Shown here: positions 11,091 to 21,233 of the stretch, piece by piece
How positions within the stretch are numbered: position 1 is the first letter of the stretch
How the letters are laid out: each line of letters begins with the position of its first letter
NCBI GenBank assembly: GCA_023935145.1
Contig: CM043699.1
Span: forward strand, 73,985,138-74,049,137
Direction: 5' to 3'
Origin: Bretschneidera sinensis
Lineage: Eukaryota; Streptophyta; Magnoliopsida; Brassicales; Akaniaceae
Length of the DNA: 64,000 nucleotides
The notes under the pieces: generated by a model
The model's database searches: none
The model's input: the letters and a program-made list of their open reading frames with translations, nothing else
What the model was told of the DNA's origin: nothing
Program-made: the position numbers and the translations under genes

Positions 11091-11122
11091 TTTGGGGACG
11101 AAATTTTTGTAAGGTGGGTAGA
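11091..11122 (+). promoter_or_regulatory. Del-1 polypurine tract region
   Basis: TTTGGGGACGAAATTTTTGT is followed by AAGGTGGGTAGA just before the LTR. The same arrangement occurs before the Del-2 LTR (37098-37130). Confidence 0.65.
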
Positions 11123-11191
11123 TTTGTAATACTCGTATTTGTAAAGTAAGGGTAAAGAAGTACTTTAATAAATATGACAAAGAGTTAAAAT

Positions 11192-11216
11192 AATATATAT
11201 ATATATATATATATAT
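11192..11216. repeat. (AT)n microsatellite
   Basis: AT run in the U3 of the Del-1 LTR, at the same place as the run at 37198-37228 in Del-2. Confidence 0.9.
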
Positions 11217-11394
11217 TTAAATGGGAAAAGTCCAATTTGAATAAAAAAATTTCTTTTGAAAAAAAAAACTAGACGCGTAGGGACGTAGTTACAAAGAAAA
11301 AAAATGTTGTTATTTGTCTAAGGTTTAAATAGGTCCAACCATGGCTTAAAAATGGTTAAAGTCCAAACCAAGGTGGAGTATCAAAGTTTAGCAT

Positions 11395-11790
11395 GTTAGA
11401 AGGCTGCACACATGTGTGTGCATCATTTTGGAGCAATGGAAGGCCATGCGCACAAGTGTGTGCACCTCTGCACACAGGCAAAAAGGTGTGCGCACAGCAC
11501 CAGCACCTAGGCGCCCAGAAGCCAGCACGGCGCCCTCCAGCGTGTTGCACATCAGGTGCGCACCAGCACCTAGGCACCCAGAAGCCAGCTCCCCACTCTC
11601 CAGCATGTTGCACACCAGGTGCGCACCAACGCCTAAGCGCCCAGCACCTAGCGTCACACCGCCCAGAGACATCACAAGCGCACTCCGCCCAAGCACCAAG
11701 GCGTGCCCTGTTGAGCACCAAGGCGCCAAGCACACCAAGGCACACATGGGCAGAATGACTTAAGACTCTCCAAAGTGTGTGTGCGCAATA
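11395..11790 (+). repeat. TGCGCA motif array in U3 (Del-1)
   Basis: Degenerate repeats such as GTGCGCACCAGCACCTAGGC and CCAGAAGCCAGC. The palindrome TGCGCA occurs about five times (for example near 11445, 11489, 11559, 11622, 11782). It lies upstream of the TATA box. Confidence 0.75.
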
Positions 11791-11944
11791 CCAAAACACA
11801 CAGCACCACTTGGAGGATGATGAAGGGCTAAGATTAAAAGGAGATCATAATCAAAGGGTGGAGATTGATTCACAAGAATGTCCAAGAAGTGAAAGGCTAT
11901 AAAAAGGGTTCTCAAGCCTCATTTTCACATACTACAAAAACATA

Positions 11945-12878
11945 TATTTGAGTCTTTTCTCAAAAAAGAATTTGAGCCTTATTTCTTTCAAATAGCCCAT
12001 TCACTCACCTTTATGAGCCTAAAAATATTTTATCCCTACCCTTCTTTTAAAAGAACTTAGTTGTACACATTTTTTGAGAAGCACTTAAAAGGAGTAAGGA
12101 TGGAAATATAAAAAAAAAAATATTAAATACCATAACCCAAGTACATTAAAGGAGATAAGTTGGGGGTTGTTGAAAAGAAAAGAAAAAAATGAAAAGGGAG
12201 GTGAATGGTCTGATACAAAGAAAAGAAAAGAAAAAAAAAGAAAAAGAGAAGTGAATTATGGCAAAGAGAGAAGAAAAGAAAAGAAAAGTGGTGACTTATT
12301 AAGAGATATGCTCTTCTAAAAACAGGTTGAAAGTGTTGGGTATTGAAGTAAAGGCTGTCAAGTGCTTAAAATGGTTGTGTTTAAAACTAAGAGGTTAAGT
12401 TCTTTTACTTGTTGAACCCTTCCCGTTCTTTCTTAACCTTCACCGTAGCCTAACGTTACAAGCTTATTAAAGACCTATTGATCCAATGTAGTGTGATTTT
12501 TCTATAAAAGTGGAGAATGATTTGAAAAATAAGCCTATGGAGCTTGATTTGTGATTGATGTCACGCAATTCATTATGTTTTTAGAGGCCAAGACTTGTAT
12601 TCATGAATGTTATGCATAAAATCATCCGAGTGTTCGGACTAATGGATTGTGGTAAGATGGATGTTAAGAGTCGATAACGATTTTGAGATTGATGTTTGGA
12701 TTACTTTTGGACTTCAGTGATATTTAATGATTCTATGTGCTGTATATTATGTACAATTTTTGAGACAAAAAGTGAATTGCTCTTGGTTTAACGCTAGTAT
12801 TGCTCTACCTTGTTTTGACTCCTACCATAGAATTCATCTCTTGTTTTCGCTTGAATTACTAAGGACTTGCAATAAGTT
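11945..12878 (+). other. Element B 3' non-coding region
   Basis: Matches, in reverse complement, the A region from about 3890 down to 2970: TTTATGAGCCTAAAAATATT, then the purine-rich AAAGAAAAG block (12170-12290), then CAAGACTTGTATTCATGAAT. No credible ORF. Confidence 0.75.
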
Positions 12879-12890
12879 AGTTGGGGGTTG
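12879..12890 (+). promoter_or_regulatory. Element B polypurine tract
   Basis: AGTTGGGGGTTG immediately before the LTR start, identical to the tract of element A. Confidence 0.82.
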
Positions 12891-14182
12891 TGATGAGAAT
12901 CATAAAATGCATCTTAATAGTACTTAATTATTAGCATTTTAGGGTTGATCTAGGTTTTAATTGCACTTTTATACGTTAACAACTCTAAAGTGTCATTCTT
13001 GGATCATTGATCTATTTCGGTGCATTTTCAGGTACTTTAAGCTAAAAAAGGAGGAAAAGTCATCATTGCTTAAATCATAAAGACGCGAGGCATATCGGAG
13101 TGAATTCATGTTTGTGGAAGGACAAATGAAGAAAAATCAAGTCTTGAATGTGTGCACTGCGGCCTGAAAATATCTAAGCCTCGGCCTCTAGAACCGAGCC
13201 AAAAAAGCAAGAAAAAAGCTTCAGTAGAAGCCGCAGCCTGGACTAGGCAGGGTCGCGGCCTCCAGAAAGGGGAGAAACCAAAGCCAAGGCAAGGGTCGCT
13301 GCACCCATAAGTGAGAGCCGTAGCGCACACACGGTCCTCCTCTCCGAGTTATGACTTAATTAGGACTTTTTAAACCCTAAAACATCTTTAGACCTTGTGT
13401 ATTATAAATAGACCACTTAGGGTTTGTGAAGAGATATCTTGGAAAGTCTGAAAAACTCAAGAAGGCTACCACACTCTCCTCCATCAAAGATTTCAACCAT
13501 GAACTTCATGGAGAACTAATCTCCAAGTAAGGCGAAGGGATGAATCCCTAGGTGCAGTTGTTCTTATTTTGCTTTCTTGATTCAGTTGTAGTTGGGCTTC
13601 ATTATCAAAACATTGTTATTTGTTACTCTTTTATCTAATTAAAGGATTTTCTCTTAATCTGGTGATTGTATCTTTATGTTTAATATAAGTCTAGTCATGC
13701 TCTTCTTACGTCAAGATTATTGGGTATGATTGAGTCCGGTAGATTTATCTTTTAGGTTTGTCCATTACTGCAATATTGTCATTAATGATATATTGTCGTT
13801 TCTTGATAAATTTATATGATATGTTATGTGTAGTTAACTCGAAAGAGTAATTCATATCAATTACATTAGGGTTTATATATGCACTTGATTGAATATTTTT
13901 CGATTGCCTGTTTGGGATGTGAAACTTGCAATCGAGATAAAAACAACTGAATTAAAGATAAGAATAAGGCAACAAACCTAGGGAGGATTCCTGGAACCTT
14001 TGTTGTTTCCTTATCATATTTTTCAATCTATTTACACAATTACTTCATCATTGATATCTTCTCACTTGATTATTATCGTTCATGTTAAGGTTTGCACTTT
14101 TCCTTTATAAATCGCTTTTCCCTGTGGAATCGACACCCCAAAGCTATGCTACAACTACCACGTTATACTTTGGGCGTAATCA
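12891..14182 (+). repeat. Element B 3' LTR
   Basis: About 1292 bp, starts TGATGAGAATC and ends GGGCGTAATCA: the A-family LTR in plus orientation. TATA box TATAAATA at 13403-13410. A U3 array of GCGGCCT-type repeats lies at about 13130-13330, in place of the CGATCG array of element A. U5 carries CCCTGTGGAATCGACACC near 14130. Confidence 0.82.
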
Positions 14183-14195
14183 CCCCCAAACTTAC
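14183..14195 (-). promoter_or_regulatory. Element C polypurine tract
   Basis: The minus strand reads GTAAGTTTGGGGG, matching the tracts of D (21224-21233) and H (53326-53334). The expected C-type 3' LTR does not follow. Confidence 0.7.
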
Positions 14196-15799
14196 ATATT
14201 GCTAGTCCCTTAGCAATACGAAACTAAAAACTAAATAAAAACAAAGAACACAAAGATAAATCCATCTTTCATGGTATCCAAAAATTTAAGTATCACACAA
14301 AACCATGGTATTCATTCATGAGCAAGCTTAAAAAGATAAACCCATCTTCGCAATGAATAGAAATGTTAAAATCTAATTACTTACAAAAGGCCGGCTAAGG
14401 CATCACAAGCTCAAATTAGTGTAAAGTGAACTAGCACATAAATATGAAGCTTCCAAATAATTCCAATGTGCAATGTCTCCATGTCTCAAGATTTACAGAA
14501 TTTCCCATCAGAATGAACAATCAATGGCATAGTTTTATTTTCTTCTTTCTTTTATTGTGAGGCTCTGCCATGTTTAGTTCCCTTAAGCTTTCTATTTGAC
14601 TATTGTAACGAGTGTTGAGTTAATAACTCCCAAACCAGATGGTTTTAGGGCATTAGGTGTAAAGACACCCCTAAGGACTTACTAACTCGAGTCAAAAAGG
14701 CTACAAAACTAAATTAGCTTTAATGCAACCAATCAAAATTCCCACCTTTTGACATGAACACTCACTGCTTACTGAGGCAAGAGGTCCAGTTACTCAGTGA
14801 AAAGTTTATAAATGATGAGCATTTTTCTCTTTTTGTGCAAATTTTTTTATGCCAAAGTATCCATTCAACAAGTCATCCGGAATTAGCTAAGCAGTGGAAA
14901 CATACACATTAAAATCACATGTCATACCTCACACAATTATGTGCTAATGCGCTTGTGTCAGATTAGATCAAACATGTGAATTCTCAAATGCCTAAAGTAA
15001 GTAGCTAAACTTTAAAACTCTATCATCAGATCATGTGTTTAAGATTTTAAGCTTTCCAATGAAATCACATCACAATATTTGTTCAGATCACCCGAAATTT
15101 CAAAACAACATGAGCATGCATTTATCTTCTCTTTAAAACGAAGAAGGAAGAAAGTAAAAAAAAACAACAACAAACTGGGACAAAGTGTGTAATGTGTCTC
15201 CCACACCCCTAAACTTAAATTACACATTGTCCCCAATGTGTGAATAATATGGAAAGAGCTGACCTGGGAGATGGAGAACTAGCTGGACTGGCATGGCTCA
15301 TAGCATACCCCCAAACTTGAACTGAAGTACGTGTTGTCCTTGAAAAATAAAGACTAAAGTAATACTGGAAAATAAAAAAAAATACTAGAAATAAACAGTA
15401 ACAAGAAATATGAAAAATAATAATAACATAAAGGATATACTGTGGGGTGCCTCCCATAAGCACTAAGTTTTATGTCTTTAGCCAGAAGGTGCAACCGCTC
15501 ACTATTGTTTAGGTAGTTTCTGGAACTGCGCTCAATTGCTCCAAGTTGGGCGCTCAATTGCACTGCGCTCGATCGCAATGCCAGGAACTCCTCTGCCACA
15601 GACCAAATGGTTGGCACAAGTCTGGTGTGACGTATAAGCACGCTCCCATAAACTTGAATAGCAGACATTTATCCTGAAAAACACAACAAAAACAAAAACC
15701 AAACAACAAGATCTAATGACAAGGAATAAAAGGATAAGGTTGCCTCCCACAAGCACTAAGTTTAAAGTCTTCAGCCATACTCTCCATAGTAGACGACAA
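14196..15799 (-). other. Element C 3' non-coding region
   Basis: Closely related to the corresponding regions of D and H. It holds one copy of the hairpin unit (about 14743-14815), the TTAGG/CCTAA hairpin block (about 14645-14675), and two copies of the GCGCTAAGTTT-type motif (about 15450-15490 and 15740-15785). A small CGATCG/CAATTG array lies between them (about 15530-15575). Open frames here do not match known proteins. Confidence 0.7.
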
Positions 15800-17159
15800 T
15801 CACTCTAGGTAACTAGGATCCTCCAACAATGTCGTCTCAATCTCCAGACTCCTCAACTCTAAGAATGGTTTTAGCCTCTGTCCATTCACCTTAAAAGTGT
15901 TACCATTCTTTGGATCCGCAATCTCGATGGCCCCATGAGGAAAAACTGACCGAATAATAAATGGGCGTGTCCATCGAGATTTGAGCTTGCCTGGAAAAAG
16001 ATTCAAGTATGAATTGTAAAGAAGAATTTTTTGACCAGGATCAAAAGATCATCTCAAAACGTTCTGGTCATGAGCCTTCTTTATTTGTACCTTGTACAAC
16101 TGCGCACAATCATATGCATCATTCTATAGCTCCTCTAATTCATTGAGTTTGAGCTTCCTTTATAAGCCAGCCTTAAAAAGATTGATGTTCAGCTGCTTGA
16201 TAGCCCAATTCGCTCTATGCTTTAATTCCACCGGAAGGTGACATGCGTACACAAGACGATATGGAGACATGCTAATTGGCGTCTTGAATGCTGTCTGATA
16301 TGCCCATAGTGCATCATTCAATCACAAAGACCAATCTTTTCTACTAGGGTTCATAGTCTTCTCCAAAATATGCTTGATCTCATGATTAGAAATTTCCACT
16401 TGTCCACTCGTCTGCGGGTGATACGGGGTGGCAACCTTATGTGTGATGAAATACTTCTTCATCAACTGCTCAAAAATCCGGTTGCAAAAGTGCTTACCTC
16501 CATCACTTATGATTACTTGAGGCGTACCAAAACGAGCAAAGATAGTGTCCTTCAAAACCTAGACCACAACTCTGTGGTCATTGGTCTTGCATGCAACGGC
16601 CTCCACCCATTTGGACAGATAGTCCATAGCAACCAAAATGTACAGTTAGCCAAAGGAGTTTGGGAAAGGTCCTATAAAATCAATGCCCCACACATCAAAA
16701 ATCTCAATAATCAGAATGGGGTTGAGGGGCATCATATTCCTCCTAGAAATACTCCTTAGCTTTTGGCAACGCTTACAAGATGCACAGTAGGTGTGAGAGT
16801 CTCGGAACAGGGTAGGCCAATAAAATCCACATTGTAAAATCTTCGCAGCGGTCTTCTTAGCACTGAAATGGCCTCCACAAGCATGATCATGACAAAAGAG
16901 ATGATATGGTCATGCTTAGGAATACACTTCTAATGATATGATCGGTACAATACTTGAACAGGTAAGGATCATCCCAGAAAAAATGCTTTACCATGGCCAA
17001 AAACTTGGATTTATCTTGTTGCCCCCAATGTAAAGGCATTTGACCAGTGACAAGATAGTTCACTATATCAGCAAACCATGGTACAGGATTGTGAGCAATG
17101 TGCATCAATTGCTCATCAGGAAAGGTCTCGGAAATAGGAATGGCAGCCTCAGTGAACTC
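15800..17159 (-). pseudogene. Element C integrase
   Basis: Athila integrase in pieces. The zinc-binding part (about 16890-16770) keeps HDHACGGH and CASC, so the HHCC ligands are present. Core: GIDFIGPF (first Asp, about 16680), IISDGGKHF (second Asp) and SGQVEISN (Glu) at about 16520-16390. The C-terminal part at 16006-15800 reads [18 protein letters not shown]. Stops lie near 16660, 16560, 16322, 16158 and 16049, and a frameshift lies near 16925. The catalytic residues survive but the frame does not. Confidence 0.82.
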
Positions 17160-17559
17160 CACTATCAACCTAGACAAATGGTCCACCACCACATTTTTGA
17201 AACCTTTCTTATCCCGAATCTCTATGTCGAACTCCTGAAGTAACAAGATCCATCAGATAAGATGAGATTTAGCATCCTTTTTGGAGAAAAGATACTTCAA
17301 TGCTGCATGATCCAAGTAGATCATGTCTTTCGATCCTAACAAGTAGGATCTGAACTTGTCCAATGCAAAAATGACTACTAGCAACTCCTTCTCAGTGGTA
17401 GAGTAATTGAGTTATGTGTCGTTTAGAGTTCTGCTTGCATAGTAGATGACATTGGGGAGTTTATCAACACATTGCCCCAAAACAACTTCAACTGCATAAT
17501 CTAATGCGTCACACATAATCTCAAAAGGTACACCCCAGTTGGGTGGCTGAATAATGGGT
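17160..17559 (-). pseudogene. Element C RNase H
   Basis: Same frame as the RT. It has the MCDALDYAVEVVLGQ box with the first catalytic Asp kept, [10 protein letters not shown] followed by a stop at 17412 (relatives have Gln), [20 protein letters not shown], a degraded DHAALKYL box and, at its end, VVVDHLSR in place of VVADHLSR. A second stop lies near 17255. Confidence 0.78.
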
Positions 17560-18627
17560 GTGGACATCAGAATCTTCTTCAGATCCCCAAATGCTTTCTT
17601 ACAGTCCTTATCAAATACAAATGGGGCATCCTTCAACAACAACTTGCACAAGGGCCTGGTGATCATGCCGAAATCCTGGATAAATCGCCTGTAGAATCCT
17701 TCATGGCCCAGAAAAGAACAAACCTCCTTCACTATATGTGAGGGTGGAAGGTTGGAAATTAGGTCCACCTTCGTTTTGTCGACCTCAATCCCCCGATGAG
17801 ATATGACGTGCCCCAGTACAATACCTTGCTTGACCATAAAATGGCACTTCTCCCAATTAAGCACCAGCTTCTTCTCTTTGCACCGCACTAAGACCAAAGT
17901 GAGACGGTGCAGACACTCCTCAAACGATGAACCAAACACGGAGAAGTCATCCATGAAAATCTCTAAGAAACAATCTACCATGTCAGAGAATATGCTGACC
18001 GTGCACTGCTGAAAAGTGACGGGTGCATTGCATAACCCAAAGAGTATACGATGGTAGGCAAATGTCCCAAAAGTATAGGTAAACGTCATCTTCTCCTGAT
18101 CTTCAGGGTCCACAGGGACCTGGTTATATCCAGAATAACCATCCAAGAAGCAATAGTAATCGTGCCCAACCAAGCGCTCCACCATCTGATCAATAAATAG
18201 AAGTGGAAATGATCCTTCCTTGCGGCAGCAACTTATGGTAGTCTATACACACTCTCCATCCTGACTAAACACATATTGGCACCAACTCGTCATCCTTATT
18301 CTTCACTACCATCAATCTAGCCCGTTTGGGCACGACATGAATCGGGCTTACCCACTTGCTATCAGAGATTGGATAAATGATCCTTGCATCTAACAACTTT
18401 ATCACTTCAGTCCTCACAACCTCTTGCATAGCTAGGTTGAGCCTTCTCTGTGGCTCCCTCAATAGCTTGGCATTCTCCTCCAAATGTATCTTGTGCATCA
18501 CCACCGAGGGGTTGAACCCCTTAATATCCTCAATAGTCCAGCCGATAGTTTCCTTGTGCTCTCTTAAAACGTCCAATAATTTCTCCTCTTGAGCATCAAC
18601 CAAATCTGAAGATATAATCACAGGCAA
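17560..18627 (-). pseudogene. Element C reverse transcriptase
   Basis: N-terminal part 18627-18265, with GWTIEDIKGFNPSVVMHKI and ISDSKWVSPIHVVPKRA, is broken around 18200-18265. Then a long open stretch has YCFLDGYSGYNQVPVDPEDQ, FGLCNAPVTFQQC, the catalytic FMDDFSVFGSSFEECL (about 17940), NWEKCHF and GFYRRFI. Both catalytic Asp are present. FGLCNAPVTFQQC differs from the usual FQRC. Polymerase wording is typical of the Athila lineage. Confidence 0.85.
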
Positions 18628-18732
18628 AGAATCTGCTGGACCTAAGAACTTATACTTAAGATTGTCCGATAAAGGCTTAAGTTCCTTCTTGGGGGGCTCA
18701 GGTGATGCGATCCCCTCCGTCTCACTACTCTC

Positions 18733-19649
18733 CTAAGGAGCAGACTCCAAAATGGCATTCGCTTGCTCAAGTAACTTATCCAAATCCAAATCCTCTCCAA
18801 ACTGAGCAAAGCATGCCTCCAAGGGGTCCTCAATGCTTGATTCATCCATAGTCTCCTCAATAATCTCCTCTATCAAGCATACATTTCTTACTTTATCATA
18901 TTCCAGTGGTTGCTTATTGATATCAAAGATATTCAGCTCCACTGTCATATTTTCGAAGGAAATCTTCATCATCTTTGTCCTAAAATTTATCAGGGCATTA
19001 GCCGTGGCTAAGAATGGTTGCCCTAGAATCACAGGTATCTAAATCTCCACATTCTGAACCGGCTCTATGTCAAGCACAATAAAATCCACAGGGAAATAAA
19101 ACTTATCCACCTTTATCAAAACGTCCTCAATTATTCCCCGTGGTATCTTCACTGACCTGTCAGCCAATTGAAGCGTCATGGATGTGGGCTTCAATTCTCC
19201 TAACCCTAACTACAAATAGATTGAGTAGGGCAAAAGATTCACACTAGCTCCTAGATCCAAAAGAGCCTTTTCAATCTGACTGACTCCTATCATGCAAGAG
19301 ATGGTAGGACACTCCGGGTCCTTATGCTTGATGGGAAGCTTACACTGAAGGATTGAGCTAACCTGCTCAGTAAAAAACACCATCGTCGGGACATTCGTCC
19401 TCTTCTTGACAATGATCAAGCCCTTTAAGAACTTGGCATATGACGGTACTTGCTGGATGGCGTCCAAAAATAGGATATTGATTTGGACCTGCTTGAACAC
19501 CTCCAGAATGTCCTCAAACTTCCCTCCTTTCTTGGGCACTTGTAATCTCTCAGGGTAAGGTGCTTTAGGTACAAACGACCTAGGAAGATCCTTAATAGTA
19601 AGTGTGGCTGTAGATGGCTCAGCATCTCTCTTCTCATTGTTGCCACTTT
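18733..19649 (-). pseudogene. Element C aspartic protease and linker
   Basis: Holds the pre-protease block VPSYAKFLKGL and the active-site box LLDLGASVNLLPYSIY (about 19230), where Athila proteases have D-L-G-A-S. After a stop at 19210 and lost frame, the C-terminal VILGQPFLATANALI (about 19030-18990) follows, then an acidic linker with SSIEDPLEACFAQFGED. The 18733 stop ends the linker before RT. Confidence 0.75.
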
Positions 19650-20020
19650 CTTGCCCTTGCTACATAGTAGGGTTCTCTTCCACTTGATTTTCCACTTGTC
19701 TCCCAGACCTCAATATGACAATCGATTGCACTTATTCCTACCTGTGCGCAGGAATTGATGAATTTCCAACTGCAAACTGTCCCTTTGGGTTAGGTACGAG
19801 TTGACTGGGGAACTTTCCCTTCTCTCTTTCACCTAAGTGACTTACGATTTGACTCATTTAACTCTCTAGCTTGGCAATCACTTGGGTGTTTACTATTATC
19901 GCACTCCTCACTTCGCTGATGGATTGGCCGGTCATCTTCATGAAATCTTTGAGGGTGTTATCCAATGACTGTGAAACCGACGCTGGCGCTTGAGTGGGAG
20001 CTTGGTAAGTGGGTGATGGT
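19650..20020 (-). pseudogene. Element C gag, C-terminal piece
   Basis: Reads SPTYQAPTQAPASVSQSLDN, then HLGEREKGKFPSQLVPNPKG and, before a stop-containing stretch, VQSIVILRSGR: the proline-rich tail and gag-end signature seen also in D. It is cut at 20020 by element D and continues at 29538 on the other side. Confidence 0.75.
20016..20020. repeat. Target-site duplication of D (ATGGT)
   Basis: ATGGT precedes the D LTR here and follows it at 29538-29542, an exact 5-bp duplication within the gag of C. Confidence 0.92.
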
Positions 20021-21219
20021 TGTTGTGAGTTTTAAATTACTCGCAAGCGCACAAATCGTTTGCAATATAGTGTGTGCAAGTGCGAGGTCGAATCCATAGG
20101 GAATTGCGTTGTGAAAATATAATTTTATCTAAACTAACCCTATTTTAACCTAGTTCCGAATTTTGTATTATATTATGGAAAGAAATATAAACTTAAACTA
20201 AATTGGTTTAAAACAAATGATAAAAAGACTAAGGTTTCTGAATCCACCCTGCCGAAGTTAAGCATATATCTCAATGTTCTAACAATAGCCTATCAAAACA
20301 TCTATGAATCCAACTTAAAACGAAAAAACAACGAATATCCCGATTAAACCAAAAGCATCCAATGTATCCACTTTTAACAAATCACAAAGGAAATCCAATT
20401 TAATCGAAAACGATTCTATGTATCCATCAGATGAAAAACAAGGAATATCCAACAAAACAATTTAAACACAATCAATCATAAGATTCTACTCAAATAATTA
20501 ACAGAACATTTATACTAAAAACATCAGAATTGTATAAACAAAACTGAAACTAAAATGCCAAACAACGGCGAGGCTTCATCTTCAACCTTAGTTAAAGATT
20601 CTAGCCACTCATAGTTATGAAACTACAGTTCATAATAAAAGTGCTAAACATTTAAACTAAACAAAACAAAATGAAAAGAAATATTTACTATACAAGGGAG
20701 AAATTCCAATTGCAGTTGGGCGGCGCTTCCCCTCGTGGTAGCAAAGCCTTCGAGGTCCACCAGAATGCTAGTAGACGTCCACCAGATTACACCAAATGGC
20801 TCAGGAATTGCACCCCGAATGATGAAGTCAGATGGTGTTTATATAGGGGTAGTCTCGAAGCACTATAGGTTTCAGATTCGATGTGGGATACTGCCCAAGT
20901 GCGATCAATCGCATTTACACTCGATCGTAGGTCTTGTGCGCACGATCGCCTGTGCGCTCGATGGTGAGTCAGGTGTGATCGATCGTAAGAACACTGCACT
21001 GCAAAGATTTCGATGTGGGATATTGACCATGTGCTCAATCGCAGCACGGTGCGATCGATCGCTAATGCTCTTGAAGCTTGACATCTCTCGAAATGCTTCA
21101 TTTTCTCCACAAACCTATAAAAATACATAAAACACATAAAATAAAGTGAAATAATACAAATTAAAAAACTAACAAATATAAATTAAAAGGCTTAAATATG
21201 CAATATTTAAGACTCATCA
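20021..21219 (-). repeat. Element D 3' LTR
   Basis: 1199 bp; the plus strand starts TGTTGTGAGTTTTAAATTAC and ends AAGACTCATCA. Minus-strand TATA box (CCTATATAAA) at 20838-20847, motif array 20899-21063 upstream of it. U5 reads CCCTATGGATTCGACCTCGC. Confidence 0.93.
20899..21063 (-). repeat. CGATCG motif array in U3 (D, 3' LTR)
   Basis: Units such as GTGCGATCAATCGC, GTGCGCACGATCGCC and GTGCGATCGATCGC, bracketed by two GATGTGGGATA(C/T)TG boxes. It has one unit fewer than the partner LTR. Confidence 0.85.
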
Positions 21220-21223
21220 AATA

Positions 21224-21233
21224 CCCCCAAACT
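21224..21233 (-). promoter_or_regulatory. Element D polypurine tract
   Basis: The minus strand reads AGTTTGGGGG, four bases before the LTR start TGATGAGTC. Confidence 0.78.

Larger units (their letters stand above)
7846..11930 (+). mobile_element. Del-1: eroded Tekay/Del-type gypsy element
   Basis: Order on the plus strand: gag and zinc-knuckle remnant, protease, RT, RNase H, a shortened integrase with its C-terminal region, purine-rich tract, then a 3' LTR beginning TGTAATAC. Every domain has stops and frameshifts. No 5' LTR in the same orientation is visible, and the 3' LTR is cut short where element B begins. Assignment to Tekay/Del rests on PR wording, the integrase C-terminus and the characteristic TTTGGGGACGAAATT before the LTR. 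Confidence 0.75.
11125..11930 (+). repeat. Del-1 3' LTR, truncated
   Basis: Starts TGTAATACTCGTATTTG, close to the start of the Del-2 LTR (37132). It contains an (AT)n run, a motif array at about 11395-11790 and a TATA box TATAAAAA at 11898-11905. The R/U5 part is missing: around 11930-11945 the sequence becomes the internal 3' region of element B. The overlapping GC-rich reading frames on both strands are array artefacts. Confidence 0.65.
11931..14182 (+). mobile_element. Element B: 3' end of an A-family element
   Basis: Plus orientation. Contains the A-type 3' non-coding region (about 11945-12878), a polypurine tract and a complete LTR (12891-14182). Everything 5' of the non-coding region is missing. 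The right end meets the internal 3' end of element C directly, without a second LTR. Confidence 0.75.

Noticed and set aside
11356..11799. Overlapping GC-rich reading frames on both strands, some Cys/Ala-rich
   Set aside because: They arise from the motif array of the Del-1 LTR; open in several frames at once, no known protein pattern.
1634..14182. A and B as two halves of one element
   Set aside because: They are in opposite orientation, A already has both LTRs, and their U3 arrays differ.
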